Assembly: GCF_001482405.1 (NCBI RefSeq)
Contig: NZ_LPXO01000004.1
Coordinates: 186,001-250,000 of the forward strand
Direction of reading: 5' to 3'
From: Pseudoponticoccus marisrubri
GTDB taxonomy: Bacteria; Pseudomonadota; Alphaproteobacteria; Rhodobacterales; Rhodobacteraceae
Length of the DNA: 64,000 bases
This document shows positions 8,396 to 17,056 of this stretch, one piece after another. Under the pieces are notes generated by a model. The model ran no database searches. It saw nothing but the letters and a program-made list of their open reading frames with translations, and was not told where the DNA came from. Position 1 is the stretch's first letter. The number at the start of each line of letters is the position of its first letter. Position numbers and translations under genes: made by a program.

Positions 8396-9745
8396 ATGTC
8401 CGGCCATGGTGCCCCCATCCCGATGACCGCGCGCCGGTCCGGCCCGCTGAGCGGCACGGCCGAGGTGCCGGGCGACAAGTCGATTTCGCATCGTGCGCTG
8501 ATCCTGGGCGCGCTGGCGGTGGGCGAGACGCGGGTGACCGGGCTGCTCGAGGGGCAGGACGTGCTGGACACGGCCGGCGCGATGCGGGCTTTCGGCGCGT
8601 CGATCACCCAGCGTGACGGCACCTGGCATGTGCAGGGCGTGGGCGTGGGCGGGTTCGCCGAGCCCGACCAGGTGATCGATTGCGGCAATTCCGGCACCGG
8701 CGTGCGGCTGATCATGGGGGCCATGGCGACCACCGGGATCGCTGCGACCTTCACCGGCGATGCCAGCCTGAACAAGCGGCCCATGGCGCGGGTCACCGAT
8801 CCGCTGGCGCTGTTCGGGGCGCGCGCGCATGGACGGTCGGGCGGGCGGCTGCCGCTGACGCTGATCGGTGCGGCTGATCCGCTGCCGGTGCGCTATGCCA
8901 CGCCGGTGCCCTCGGCGCAGGTGAAATCGGCGGTGTTGCTTGCGGGGCTGAACGCGCCGGGCGAGACCGTGGTGATCGAGCGCGAGGCGACGCGCGACCA
9001 TTCCGAGCGCATGCTGGCGGGGTTCGGCGCCGAGGTGGTGAGCGAGGACACGGAAGAGGGGCGGGTCATCACCCTGACCGGCCGGCCGGAGCTGCGTCCG
9101 CAGACCATCGTGGTGCCGCGCGACCCGTCCTCGGCAGCCTTCCCGGTCTGTGCCGCGCTGATCGTCGAGGGCTCGGACGTGCTGGTGCCGAATATCGGGC
9201 TCAACCCGACGCGGGCGGGGCTGTTCACCACGCTGCGCGAGATGGGCGCCGACCTGACCTATGAGAATGCCCGCGAGGAGGGCGGCGAGCCGGTGGCGGA
9301 TCTGCGCGCCCGTTTCTCGCCCGATCTGAAGGGGATCGAGGTGCCGCCCGAGCGCGCCGCGAGCATGATCGACGAATACCCGGTGCTGTCGGTCGTGGCC
9401 GGCTTTGCCGAGGGCAAGACCCACATGCCGGGCGTCCGGGAGTTGCGCGTCAAGGAGAGCGACCGGATCGACGCCATGGCGCGCGGGCTGCGCGCGGCGG
9501 GGCTGCGTGTCGACGAGGGCGAGGATTGGTGGAGCGTGCATGGCGCGGGTCCTGGCGGGGTCGCCGGCGGCGCCACGGTGGAGAGCTTTCTCGATCACCG
9601 CATCGCCATGTCCTTCCTCGTGATGGGGCTGGCGGCCAATGCGCCCATGTCCGTCGATGATGGCGGGCCGATCGCGACCTCCTTCCCGATCTTCGAGCCG
9701 TTGATGGCCGGGTTGGGCGCGACGATCACGCGGGACGACGCCTGA
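8396..9745 (+). CDS. aroA: 3-phosphoshikimate 1-carboxyvinyltransferase (EPSP synthase)
   Basis: 449 aa from the ATG at 8396, chosen because AGGAGG stands about 8 bases upstream; the in-frame ATG at 8333 lacks such a site and adds unconserved residues. It catalyses the penultimate step of the shikimate pathway. Motifs: [17 protein letters not shown] at the N-terminus, [11 protein letters not shown] near residue 95, LNPTRAG and [10 protein letters not shown] in the C-terminal half. A Gly-Asn-Ala-type loop (SLNKRPM) follows the GNSGT region. cmk begins 32 bases downstream, a common aroA-cmk pairing. Confidence 0.97.
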   Translation: MSGHGAPIPMTARRSGPLSGTAEVPGDKSISHRALILGALAVGETRVTGLLEGQDVLDTAGAMRAFGASITQRDGTWHVQGVGVGGFAEPDQVIDCGNSGTGVRLIMGAMATTGIAATFTGDASLNKRPMARVTDPLALFGARAHGRSGGRLPLTLIGAADPLPVRYATPVPSAQVKSAVLLAGLNAPGETVVIEREATRDHSERMLAGFGAEVVSEDTEEGRVITLTGRPELRPQTIVVPRDPSSAAFPVCAALIVEGSDVLVPNIGLNPTRAGLFTTLREMGADLTYENAREEGGEPVADLRARFSPDLKGIEVPPERAASMIDEYPVLSVVAGFAEGKTHMPGVRELRVKESDRIDAMARGLRAAGLRVDEGEDWWSVHGAGPGGVAGGATVESFLDHRIAMSFLVMGLAANAPMSVDDGGPIATSFPIFEPLMAGLGATITRDDA

Positions 9746-9777
9746 GGCGCGTCAGGGCCAGACAGGGAGGGCCGGAC

Positions 9778-10413
9778 ATGAGTTTCACCATCGCCATCGA
9801 CGGGCCGGCGGCCAGCGGCAAGGGCACGATCAGCCGGGCCGTGGCGCGCGCCTTCGGCTTCGAGCATCTCGACACCGGGCTGCTCTACCGGGCCGTGGGA
9901 CGGCGCCTGCTGGACGGGGTGGAGCCGCTGGAGGCAGCGCAGACCCTGACCGTGGACGCGCTGGACGAAAGCGTGTTGCGCACGCCCGAGGTGGCCGAGG
10001 CGGCCTCCAAGGTGGCGGCCATCCCCGAGGTGCGCGCCGCGCTGCTGGATTTCCAGCGCGCCTTCGCGCAGCGCGCCGGCGGCGCGGTGCTGGACGGGCG
10101 CGACATCGGCACGGTGATCTGCCCCGAGGCGCATGTGAAGCTGTTCGTCATCGCCAGTGCCAAGGTGCGCGCCGAACGCCGCCACAAGGAATTGCGCGCG
10201 GCGGGCCATGATGTCAGCCTCGAGGAGGTGCTCGAGGATGTGCGTGCCCGCGATGCGCGCGACATGGGTCGCGCCGATGCGCCGTTGCGGCCCGCCGAGG
10301 ATGCCGAGACGCTGGACACCACCGCGATGGACATTGCCGAGGCCGTGGCGCGCGCCGTGGCGCTGGTCGAGGCGCGGCTGCCTGCAGAGTGGCCGCGGCC
10401 CGCATCGCAATGA
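9778..10413 (+). CDS. cmk: Cytidylate kinase
   Basis: 211 aa. It phosphorylates CMP/dCMP with ATP. The P-loop GPAASGKGT lies at residues 8-16, the CMP-binding [12 protein letters not shown] follows, and [14 protein letters not shown] is a family signature near residue 108. AGGGAGGGCC precedes the ATG. In many alphaproteobacteria cmk is followed by rpsA; here an aldo/keto reductase follows instead. Confidence 0.97.
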   Translation: MSFTIAIDGPAASGKGTISRAVARAFGFEHLDTGLLYRAVGRRLLDGVEPLEAAQTLTVDALDESVLRTPEVAEAASKVAAIPEVRAALLDFQRAFAQRAGGAVLDGRDIGTVICPEAHVKLFVIASAKVRAERRHKELRAAGHDVSLEEVLEDVRARDARDMGRADAPLRPAEDAETLDTTAMDIAEAVARAVALVEARLPAEWPRPASQ

Positions 10414-10438
10414 CGGACAGCAGGCAAGGGGGCGGATC

Positions 10439-11431
10439 ATGAGACAGATCAGGCTGGGCGGCACCGAGGTGTCCTGCATCGGGGTGGGGGCGATGTCCTT
10501 TTCGGATTTCTACGGGCCCACCACCGAAGAGAACTCTTTTGCCATCCTCGATGCCGCGCGCGAGCTGGGGGTGAGCCATGTGGACACCTCGAATGTCTAC
10601 GGCATGGGGCGCTCGGAGACGGCGATCGGGCAATACCTGCGCGACCGCCCCGGGGCGCGCGACGCCTTCCACGTTGCGACCAAGGCCGGGATCACCCGTG
10701 ATGCCGATGGCAACCGGGCCTTCGACAACAGCCCCGCGCATCTGGAGGCCGAGCTGGACGGCTCGCTGTCGCGCATGGGGATCGAGTGCGTCGACCTGTT
10801 CTATGTCCACCGGCGCGATGCCGCCGTGCCGATCGAGGAGGTGGCCGGCACGCTGGGCCGCCTCGTCGAGGCCGGAAAGTGCCGCAGCGTGGGCTTCTCG
10901 GAGATCGCGCCCGCCTCGCTGCGCCGCGCCCACGCGGTGCATCCCGTGGCCGCGGTGCAGTCGGAATACTCGCTGGCCACCCGCGCGCCCGAGCTGGGGC
11001 TGGTGCAGGCCTGTGCCGAGCTGGGCACCGCGCTGGTCGCCTTCTCGCCGGTCTTCCGTTCGATGCTGACCGATACGCCCGTCACGCCCGAGCGGCTGGG
11101 CGCGCTGAGCTTCCTGTCCGGCAATCCGCGCTTCCAAGAGCCGAATTACAGCGCCAACCGGCAGCAGGTCGAGCGGTTCCGCGCGCTGGCCGCGGGGATG
11201 GGCGTGCCCACCGCGGCGCTGGCCATCGCTTGGCTGCTGCATCGCGGCGCCCATGTCCTGCCGATCCCGGGCACCCGGTCGGTGGCGCATTTCCGCGAAC
11301 TGGTCGCGGGGACCGAGATCCGGTTGACGCAGGACGACATGGCGCGGATCGAAGAGGTCCTTCCGGTGGGCTGGGCCCATGGCGACCGCTATTCCGACGC
11401 GCAGTGGATCGGGCCGGAACGGTTCTCGTAG
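10439..11431 (+). CDS. Aldo/keto reductase
   Basis: 330 aa from the ATG at 10439 with AAGGGGGC upstream. NADPH-dependent (beta/alpha)8 oxidoreductase. Visible motifs: GVGAMSF near the N-terminus, DTSNVYGMGRSE with the catalytic Asp/Tyr pair, the catalytic Lys in VATKAG, DLFYVHR with the His of the tetrad, and the cofactor-binding end PIPGTRSVAHFREL. The physiological carbonyl substrate cannot be told from sequence. Confidence 0.93.
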   Translation: MRQIRLGGTEVSCIGVGAMSFSDFYGPTTEENSFAILDAARELGVSHVDTSNVYGMGRSETAIGQYLRDRPGARDAFHVATKAGITRDADGNRAFDNSPAHLEAELDGSLSRMGIECVDLFYVHRRDAAVPIEEVAGTLGRLVEAGKCRSVGFSEIAPASLRRAHAVHPVAAVQSEYSLATRAPELGLVQACAELGTALVAFSPVFRSMLTDTPVTPERLGALSFLSGNPRFQEPNYSANRQQVERFRALAAGMGVPTAALAIAWLLHRGAHVLPIPGTRSVAHFRELVAGTEIRLTQDDMARIEEVLPVGWAHGDRYSDAQWIGPERFS

Positions 11432-11543
11432 GATCGGCCGAAACGCGGCGTCAGTCCGCCGGTGCCGCGGCGTCCGCCGGCTTGCGTCGGGCCGGGCTTG
11501 CCCGCACACTGCGCCGGCGAGCAGATGGGGAGGAGAGGCGCGC

Positions 11544-13439
11544 ATGAGCTATGCGGGTATGGCGGATCGCGACGCGATCGAACAGGAAATGCCGTGGGCG
11601 GAGCGTGACCTGCCGGCGACGCTCTGGGCCCAGCTGAGCCGCACCGCCGAGCGTTTTCCCGACCGGCCCGCGATCAGCTACCAGCTGCTCTCGGGCGCCA
11701 CGGACAAGGCCGAGACGCTGAGCTGGGCTGAGCTGCGCGACCGCACCGCGCAGGCGGCCAACCTGTTCCGCAGCCTCGGCATCGGCGAGAGGGATGTCGT
11801 CGCCTACGTGCTGCCCAATTGCAACGAAACGGTGGCCACGCTGCTGGGCGGGGCGGTGGCGGGAATCGTGAACCCGATCAACCCGCTGCTCGAGCCCGAG
11901 CAGATCGGCGCCATCCTGCGCGAGACCGGCGCCAAGGTCGTGGTCACGCTGAAACCCTTTCCCAAGACCGACGTGGCGCAGAAGGTGACCGAGGCGGTGC
12001 GCCACGCGCCCGCCGTGCACACCGTGCTCGAGGTCGACCTGAACCGTTACCTGACGCCGCCCAAGAAATGGCTGGTGCCCTTCCTGCGGCCCAAACTGAC
12101 CGGCCCGCGCCATGCCGACTATCTCGATTTCACCGCCGAGGCGGCGAAACAGCCCCGAACCCTGCAATTCGCCGACAGCGCCGGTGACCGGGTCGCGGCC
12201 TATTTCCACACCGGCGGCACGACCGGCATGCCCAAGGTGGCGCAGCACACCTATGAAGGCATGCTCTACAATGGCTGGCTGGGCCACCGGCTGCTCTTCT
12301 CGGAAACCGACACGGTGATCTGCCCGCTGCCGCTGTTCCACGTCTTCGCCTGCCACGTGATCCTGATGTCCATGGTCTGCTCGGGCGCGCATGCGGTCTT
12401 CCCGACCCCGGCGGGCTATCGCGGCGAGGGCGTGTTCGACAATTTCTGGAAGCTCTGCGAGCGCTGGCGCGTGACCTTCATCATCACCGTGCCCACCGCC
12501 GTCTCGGCCCTGATGCAGCGCAAGGTCGATGCCGACATCTCCTCGGTCAGGACCGCCTTCTCGGGCTCGGCGCCGATGCCGCTGGAGCTGTTCAAGCGTT
12601 TCGAGAGCGCCTGCGGCGTCACCATCTGCGAGGGCTACGGGCTGACCGAGGCCACCTGCCTGGTCTCGGTGAACCCGGTGGACGGGCTCAAGAAGGTGGG
12701 CTCGATCGGCATTCCCTTCCCCTATACCGACGTCAAGGTGATGCGGCTCAAGGACGGCGCGCCGGTGGAATGCGCCACCGACGAGATCGGCGAGATCTGC
12801 GTGGCCAATCCCGGCGTGCATGCCGGCCACACCTATACTGAGGCCGACAAGAATGCCGAGCTGTTCCATTTCGGCACGCATCTGCGCACCGGCGATCTCG
12901 GACGGCTGGACGCGGATGGCTATCTGTGGATCACCGGCCGCGCCAAGGATCTCATCATCCGCGGCGGCCACAATATCGACCCCGCCGAGATCGAGGAGGC
13001 GCTGCTGGCCCACCCGGCCGTGGCCTTCGCTGGCGCGATCGGCCAGCCCGACGCCCATTCGGGCGAGCTGCCCTGCGCCTTCGTGGAACTCGTCGAAGGG
13101 GCCGAGGTGACCGAGGAGGCGCTGATGGAGCATGCCCGCGTGCATGTCCATGAACGCGCCGCGCATCCCAAGCACATGACCATACTGCCCGAACTGCCCA
13201 AGACCGCCGTCGGCAAGGTGTTCAAGCCCGAACTGCGCAAGCAGGCCATCACCCGGGTCTATAACGGCGCGCTGGAAAAGGACGGCTGCCCGGCCCGCGT
13301 GGTCTCGGTCATCGACGACAAGACGCGCGGCCTCGTCGCCCAGGTCGACCCCCACGGCGCGACCGAGGCCCAGGTCTCCGCCGTCCTCGGCGATTTCGTC
13401 CGCCCCTGGGAATGGGCCGACACCGAACAGGCCGCCTGA
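11544..13439 (+). CDS. Acyl-CoA synthetase (AMP-binding enzyme)
   Basis: 631 aa from the ATG at 11544 (GGGGAGGAGAG upstream). ANL-superfamily enzyme that activates a carboxylic acid to its acyl-AMP and then to acyl-CoA. Motifs: HTGGTTGMPKVAQHTYEG (P-loop), GYGLTEATC (A5), TGDLGRLDADGYLWITGR (A7/A8) and the catalytic Lys region KTAVGKVFKP near the C-terminus. The roughly 630-residue length and long C-terminus are typical of a group often annotated simply as acyl-CoA synthetase; substrate chain length is unknown. Confidence 0.93.
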   Translation: MSYAGMADRDAIEQEMPWAERDLPATLWAQLSRTAERFPDRPAISYQLLSGATDKAETLSWAELRDRTAQAANLFRSLGIGERDVVAYVLPNCNETVATLLGGAVAGIVNPINPLLEPEQIGAILRETGAKVVVTLKPFPKTDVAQKVTEAVRHAPAVHTVLEVDLNRYLTPPKKWLVPFLRPKLTGPRHADYLDFTAEAAKQPRTLQFADSAGDRVAAYFHTGGTTGMPKVAQHTYEGMLYNGWLGHRLLFSETDTVICPLPLFHVFACHVILMSMVCSGAHAVFPTPAGYRGEGVFDNFWKLCERWRVTFIITVPTAVSALMQRKVDADISSVRTAFSGSAPMPLELFKRFESACGVTICEGYGLTEATCLVSVNPVDGLKKVGSIGIPFPYTDVKVMRLKDGAPVECATDEIGEICVANPGVHAGHTYTEADKNAELFHFGTHLRTGDLGRLDADGYLWITGRAKDLIIRGGHNIDPAEIEEALLAHPAVAFAGAIGQPDAHSGELPCAFVELVEGAEVTEEALMEHARVHVHERAAHPKHMTILPELPKTAVGKVFKPELRKQAITRVYNGALEKDGCPARVVSVIDDKTRGLVAQVDPHGATEAQVSAVLGDFVRPWEWADTEQAA

Positions 13440-13476
13440 CCCGTCTTGTCCCGCAGGGGCGCCGTCCCAGCCCTTG

Positions 13477-13499
13477 CTTTCATCTTTCCAGAACTACTC
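13477..13499 (-). repeat. Dispersed GAGTATTT-type repeat, diverged copy
   Basis: CTTTCATCTTTCC followed by AGAACTACTC on the plus strand, the reverse orientation of the repeat at 8284. It lies between the convergent acyl-CoA synthetase and YHS genes; this 144-base gap holds nothing else recognised. Confidence 0.65.
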
Positions 13500-13583
13500 A
13501 AAAAATCGCCGGGGACGTCGTACGGCGCTTGTGCCTGCGGCACCTCGCCCCGCCCACCGTCCCGCGGCGCCCGGACCGGGCCG

Positions 13584-14045
13584 TCAGCCGAGGATGCCCG
13601 GCCAGTTCGCGCGGCCCTTCGCGATATTGCCGGGCACGTCGCGCAGCCAGAGCTCGCGTGCGCGTAGGCTGGCGTTCAGGAAGATCTGGCCGTCATGCAG
13701 CGTCCACGCCTTTGGGATGGTGGGGGCGAGATAGCCGCGCGAGGCGGCATAGGCGCAGTAGCCGCCGAACTGCGGTGCATAGCGGTCCGGCGCGGCGCGG
13801 AACGCCTCGGCGTTGGCCGCACTGGCAAACCGCCATTCCGCGCCGTTCCATGACAGGGCGTGCTCTGCCATGCCACGCACCGGGCCTTTTGCATCGAAAT
13901 AGGCGACCGGGTCGGAGCCGTTGATGGCAAGACCATCCTCGGTATAGATTTCGGGCTCTTTCGCGGCGGCGCGCCGGGCAAAGCTGACAAGCGCGGGCGC
14001 AGAGAGAAGAAGGCCGAGGCTGGTGCGGCGGGTCAGGCGGGTCAT
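13584..14045 (-). CDS. YHS-domain protein with Tat-like signal
   Basis: 153 aa from the ATG at 14045; upstream in-frame starts would add an unconserved tail. The N-terminus TRRTSLGLLLSAPALVSF has a twin-arginine followed by a hydrophobic stretch, suggesting Tat export. The rest is a YHS-type module (DPVAYFDAKGPVRG, then WRFASAANAEAFRAAPDRYAPQ and GGYCAYA), a small domain often tied to metal binding. Role unknown; related proteins are common in marine alphaproteobacteria. Confidence 0.85.
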   Translation of the reverse strand: MTRLTRRTSLGLLLSAPALVSFARRAAAKEPEIYTEDGLAINGSDPVAYFDAKGPVRGMAEHALSWNGAEWRFASAANAEAFRAAPDRYAPQFGGYCAYAASRGYLAPTIPKAWTLHDGQIFLNASLRARELWLRDVPGNIAKGRANWPGILG

Positions 14046-14328
14046 GGGCTGGGCTCCCTCGGAGGTTTGCTGCGACGATGAGATGAGTATGCGAACGGCC
14101 GTGACGTTGCGGAAGCAGGGGTCAAGGCCCTGTGATCGCGCGTGTGCCGTGTTGCGGACCCGCATGAGCAGACCCTCAGACTATCTGGATCGGGCCGCGC
14201 CATGCCGCATGTGTCCCGCAAATGCCGACCCCGGCGGCCGCCTCAGCTCGGGGCCCACACGCTGATGCCCCCTCCTTGGGCAGCCCCCCCCACAAGCCGC
14301 CCGATCCGGCCCGTCGCGCACACCCCTG

Positions 14329-14351
14329 CTTTCATCTTTCCAAAAATACTC
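14329..14351 (-). repeat. Dispersed GAGTATTT/GAAAGATGAAA repeat
   Basis: On the plus strand CTTTCATCTTTCC is followed by AAAAATACTC, the reverse complement of the canonical word. Here it stands without the GC-rich hairpin extension. Confidence 0.75.
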
Positions 14352-14465
14352 GAAAGACCCCGCCGCGGCCGGGCACCGGCACCTGGACTCGCGCGCCGAC
14401 CTCGTCGCCCGTCCCGGCAGGCACCGGAAATCACGGCGAAATCCGGAAAGGTCCACACGAATAAA

Positions 14466-14493
14466 TTGACTCGCCACGTCGCGCTGGTAGCTT
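14466..14493 (+). promoter_or_regulatory. Probable promoter of the small exported protein
   Basis: TTGACT (14466-14471), a 16-base spacer and TAGCTT (14488-14493) form a sigma-70-like promoter about 43 bases before the ATG at 14536. The local AT content is higher than in the surroundings. An AGGGGGA ribosome binding site follows at 14524. Confidence 0.45.
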
Positions 14494-14535
14494 GGCAAAA
14501 AAGCTTCCGCGTTTTGCATCACCTAGGGGGATACC

Positions 14536-14862
14536 ATGCGTTTTGTGCTTCGAACGGCCGCTGCGGCGGCGCTTTGCCTTTCCGGGACGGCCGCCCTGGC
14601 CTGGGGCGACATGTACATGGGGGACGGCACGCATAACCCCAATTCCAACATGCTTGTCCATGCCTACCCGGCGCCGAACTACTGTCCGGCGGGGCTGCAG
14701 CCGGTGATGGCCGGGGGCGTGATCTGCTGCGGCGTGCCGAATGCGGGCCCCTATGTCGACCGGCCCGGCAAGGTGAAGAAGGTCCATCACCCGCGGCCCC
14801 GTCAGCACTACGCACCGCGCCGCCATGCGCCCGTGGGCGAAAAGGGCGTGGTCTACCGCTGA
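14536..14862 (+). CDS. Small exported protein, function unknown
   Basis: 108 aa. A clear signal peptide (FVLRTAAAAALCLSGTAALA) is followed by a mature part of about 85 residues rich in Asn, Pro, Gly and Tyr, with three cysteines including an adjacent pair (NYCPAG, VICCGVP), and a basic, His-rich tail (KKVHHPRPRQHYAPRRHAP). The tail could bind anionic polymers or metals, but no family is recognised. It has its own likely promoter and a strong ribosome binding site. Confidence 0.7.
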   Translation: MRFVLRTAAAAALCLSGTAALAWGDMYMGDGTHNPNSNMLVHAYPAPNYCPAGLQPVMAGGVICCGVPNAGPYVDRPGKVKKVHHPRPRQHYAPRRHAPVGEKGVVYR

Positions 14863-14964
14863 TCCCCGCGCCGGCCGCGTCTCGCGGGTCTTGGCATTCC
14901 CGGTCGGGCCGCGTATACGCGCGGCCTGATCGCATTCCAGCCACCACCGCGGGGACTCTTTGCC

Positions 14965-15756
14965 ATGCAGGGCAGCGCCAATCTCAACATCATGATGAAG
15001 GCCGCGCGCAAGGCGGCCCGGTCGCTCGTCAAGGATTTCCGCGAGGTCGAGAACCTGCAGGTCTCGATGAAAGGGGCGGGCGATTTCGTGAGCCGCGCCG
15101 ATCTGGCTGCCGAGAAGATCCTGCGCGACGAGCTGCGCGGCGCCCGGCCGACCTATGGCTGGGTGGCAGAGGAGAGCGGGGAGGAGCCGGGCGAGGATCC
15201 GACCCGGCGCTGGATCGTCGATCCGCTGGATGGCACCACCAATTTCCTGCACGGGCTGCCGCATTGGGCGGTCTCGATCGCGCTGGAGCACAAGGGGCAG
15301 ATCGTGGCAGGCGTGGTCTATGACGCGGCCAAGGATGAGATGTTCTATGCCGAGCGCGGCGCGGGCGCCTGGCTGAACGACAGCAAGCGGCTGCGCGTTT
15401 CGGGCCGCGCGCGCATGGTCGAGGCGGTCTTTGCCACGGGCGTGCCCTTTGCCGCCAAGCGCACCCTGCCGGCGACGCTGAAGGATTTTGCACGGCTGAT
15501 GCCGGAATGTGCCGGCGTGCGGCGCTTCGGCTCGGCGGCGCTGGACCTGGCATACGTGGCCGCGGGCCGCTACGAGGGTTACTGGGAGCGCGAGTTGCAT
15601 ATCTGGGACATCGCCGCGGGCCTGCTGATCGCCAAGGAGGCCGGCGCGCTGGTCGAGGGCGTGCGCGTGGGGCAGGATCCGCTGGAGAGCGGCAGCATCC
15701 TCTGCGCCAACAACGCGATCTTCAACGGTTTCGCGAAGATCATCCGCGAGGGCTGA
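14965..15756 (+). CDS. suhB: Inositol monophosphatase family protein (SuhB type)
   Basis: 263 aa. Mg-dependent phosphatase fold. Metal-binding motifs are complete: EESGEEPG (Glu), WIVDPLDGTTNFLHGLP (motif A) and WELHIWDIAAGLLIAKEAGA (motif B, with the catalytic Asp in WDIAAG). The length and FLHGLPHWAVSIAL match the SuhB branch, which acts on myo-inositol 1-phosphate and, in E. coli, also in rRNA antitermination complexes. A second family member, hisN-like, lies at 39916. Confidence 0.92.
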   Translation: MQGSANLNIMMKAARKAARSLVKDFREVENLQVSMKGAGDFVSRADLAAEKILRDELRGARPTYGWVAEESGEEPGEDPTRRWIVDPLDGTTNFLHGLPHWAVSIALEHKGQIVAGVVYDAAKDEMFYAERGAGAWLNDSKRLRVSGRARMVEAVFATGVPFAAKRTLPATLKDFARLMPECAGVRRFGSAALDLAYVAAGRYEGYWERELHIWDIAAGLLIAKEAGALVEGVRVGQDPLESGSILCANNAIFNGFAKIIREG

Positions 15757-15763
15757 CCCGCGG

Positions 15764-15796
15764 CCTCCGGCGGGAGTATTTTCGGAAAGATGAAAG
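15764..15796 (+). repeat. Dispersed GAGTATTT/GAAAGATGAAA repeat
   Basis: CCTCCGGCGGGAGTATTT followed by TCGGAAAGATGAAAG, 8 bases after the suhB stop and in front of the convergent GFA gene. It nearly equals the copy at 8284. Confidence 0.8.
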
Positions 15797-15808
15797 GCAG
15801 GCCCCGTC

Positions 15809-16171
15809 TCAGCCGTCGGAAGGGTGGTTGATGCCGTCGACCCAGGGCACGGGCTCGACATCCCCGGGCAGCGCGCCGTCGATCGTGTAGAGGTTGACGC
15901 CGAATTCGTTCGGGTTCGACCGGCGCCGGTGGAACATGTAGATGCCGCAGATCCGGCAGAAGTGATGTCGGGCAGTGTGGGTGCCGAAGCTGTAGCGGGT
16001 CAGCGCGGCCTCGCCGCGCAGGATCTCGAGCCCGTCCAGCGGGGCCGAGACGGCGGGCGCGCCGCGGCGGCGGCAGAAGGAGCAGTCGCAGCGCCGGGCG
16101 GTGCGCAGCCCGTCCGAGAGGGTCACGCGCAGCGCGACGGCGCCGCAATGGCAGGTGGCGGTGACGGTCAT
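15809..16171 (-). CDS. GFA/CENP-V family zinc protein
   Basis: 120 aa from the ATG at 16171. The glutathione-dependent formaldehyde-activating (GFA) fold is shown by its cysteine set: CHCG near residue 7, CDCSFC near residue 28 and FCRICGIYMFH near residue 71, which bind two zinc ions. Activity on formaldehyde or glutathione adducts is a family possibility only. The start overlaps the rhomboid stop by 4 bases, so the two genes are translationally coupled. Confidence 0.92.
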   Translation of the reverse strand: MTVTATCHCGAVALRVTLSDGLRTARRCDCSFCRRRGAPAVSAPLDGLEILRGEAALTRYSFGTHTARHHFCRICGIYMFHRRRSNPNEFGVNLYTIDGALPGDVEPVPWVDGINHPSDG

Positions 16172-16911
16172 CGGCGCGGGATCCTCGGGATGCGGGTGGT
16201 CGCGCGCTGGTAGCGGGCGGGGCGATGCGGCGGGTGGCCGTGATGGCGCCGCCAGAAGCGCGGCCCGCCCTGCCGGAGCCAGATCGGCACGGTCAGCAGC
16301 AGCCCGATCACGAAGCCGCCGGCATGGGCCCAGTAGGCGACCCCGCCCTCGTCCGGCGCGGCGCCCCAGCCCCCCAGCACCTGCATCCCGAACCAGAGCG
16401 CCAGCATCAGCCAGGCCGGGATCGGCAGGATCCGGATGATCACCACGAGGAAGATCAGGATGTCGACGCGGGCGCGCGGGAAGAGCAGCAGGTAGCCGCC
16501 CATGACCCCGGCAATGGCGCCCGAGGCGCCCACCGTGGGCACGACCGAGTAGGGCGCCGAGAACACGTGCACCAGACCCGCCCCGACCCCGGCGGCGAGG
16601 TAGAAGAGCGCGAAGCCCAGATGCCCCAGCTCGTCCTCGATATTGTCGCCGAAGATGAACAGGAACAGCATGTTGCCGCCCAGATGCAGCAGCCCGCCAT
16701 GCAGGAACATCGAGGTGACCAGCCCCGAGAAGCCGTAGCCATCCGACAGGAAGGCCGGGACCAGCGCGAAATCGGCATAGAAGGCCAGCAGCGCGCGGGG
16801 CGACTGGCTGAGCTCCCACGTGGCGAAATAGATCGCGATATTGGCCGCGATCAGCGCGTAGGTCACGAAGGGCGTGCGGCCGGAGGGGTTGTGATCACGG
16901 ATCGGGAACAT
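16168..16911 (-). CDS. Rhomboid family intramembrane serine protease
   Basis: 247 aa from the ATG at 16911 (MFPIRDHNPSGRTPFVTY, the usual start of this group); upstream in-frame codons are GC-rich filler. Six membrane helices are visible. The catalytic serine is in GASGAIAG and the partner His in AHAGGF; the structural HGGLLHLGGNMLFLFIFGD motif is present. A basic His/Arg tail follows the last helix in the cytosol. It cleaves substrates in the membrane; targets unknown. Confidence 0.94.
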   Translation of the reverse strand: MFPIRDHNPSGRTPFVTYALIAANIAIYFATWELSQSPRALLAFYADFALVPAFLSDGYGFSGLVTSMFLHGGLLHLGGNMLFLFIFGDNIEDELGHLGFALFYLAAGVGAGLVHVFSAPYSVVPTVGASGAIAGVMGGYLLLFPRARVDILIFLVVIIRILPIPAWLMLALWFGMQVLGGWGAAPDEGGVAYWAHAGGFVIGLLLTVPIWLRQGGPRFWRRHHGHPPHRPARYQRATTRIPRIPRR

Positions 16912-17056
16912 GGACAGAAGCTTGGCATCGCGCGGCCCCGCGTCAAGGTCGCGCGGCGCATTGCCCTGCCCGGTACGGGGCCCGGGCGGCCCCGGGGCGG
17001 CGTCAAGGGGGAAGGCGGCGCGCGCTTTCCCCCTGGTGTTCCCCGGGCTCTCCGGC

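Larger units (their letters stand above)
14046..14535. other. 490-base gap between divergent genes
   Basis: This gap between the YHS gene and the small exported protein carries one dispersed repeat (14329-14351) and one plausible promoter near 14466. The remainder is GC-rich and shows no conserved ORF or RNA that I recognise. Confidence 0.6.
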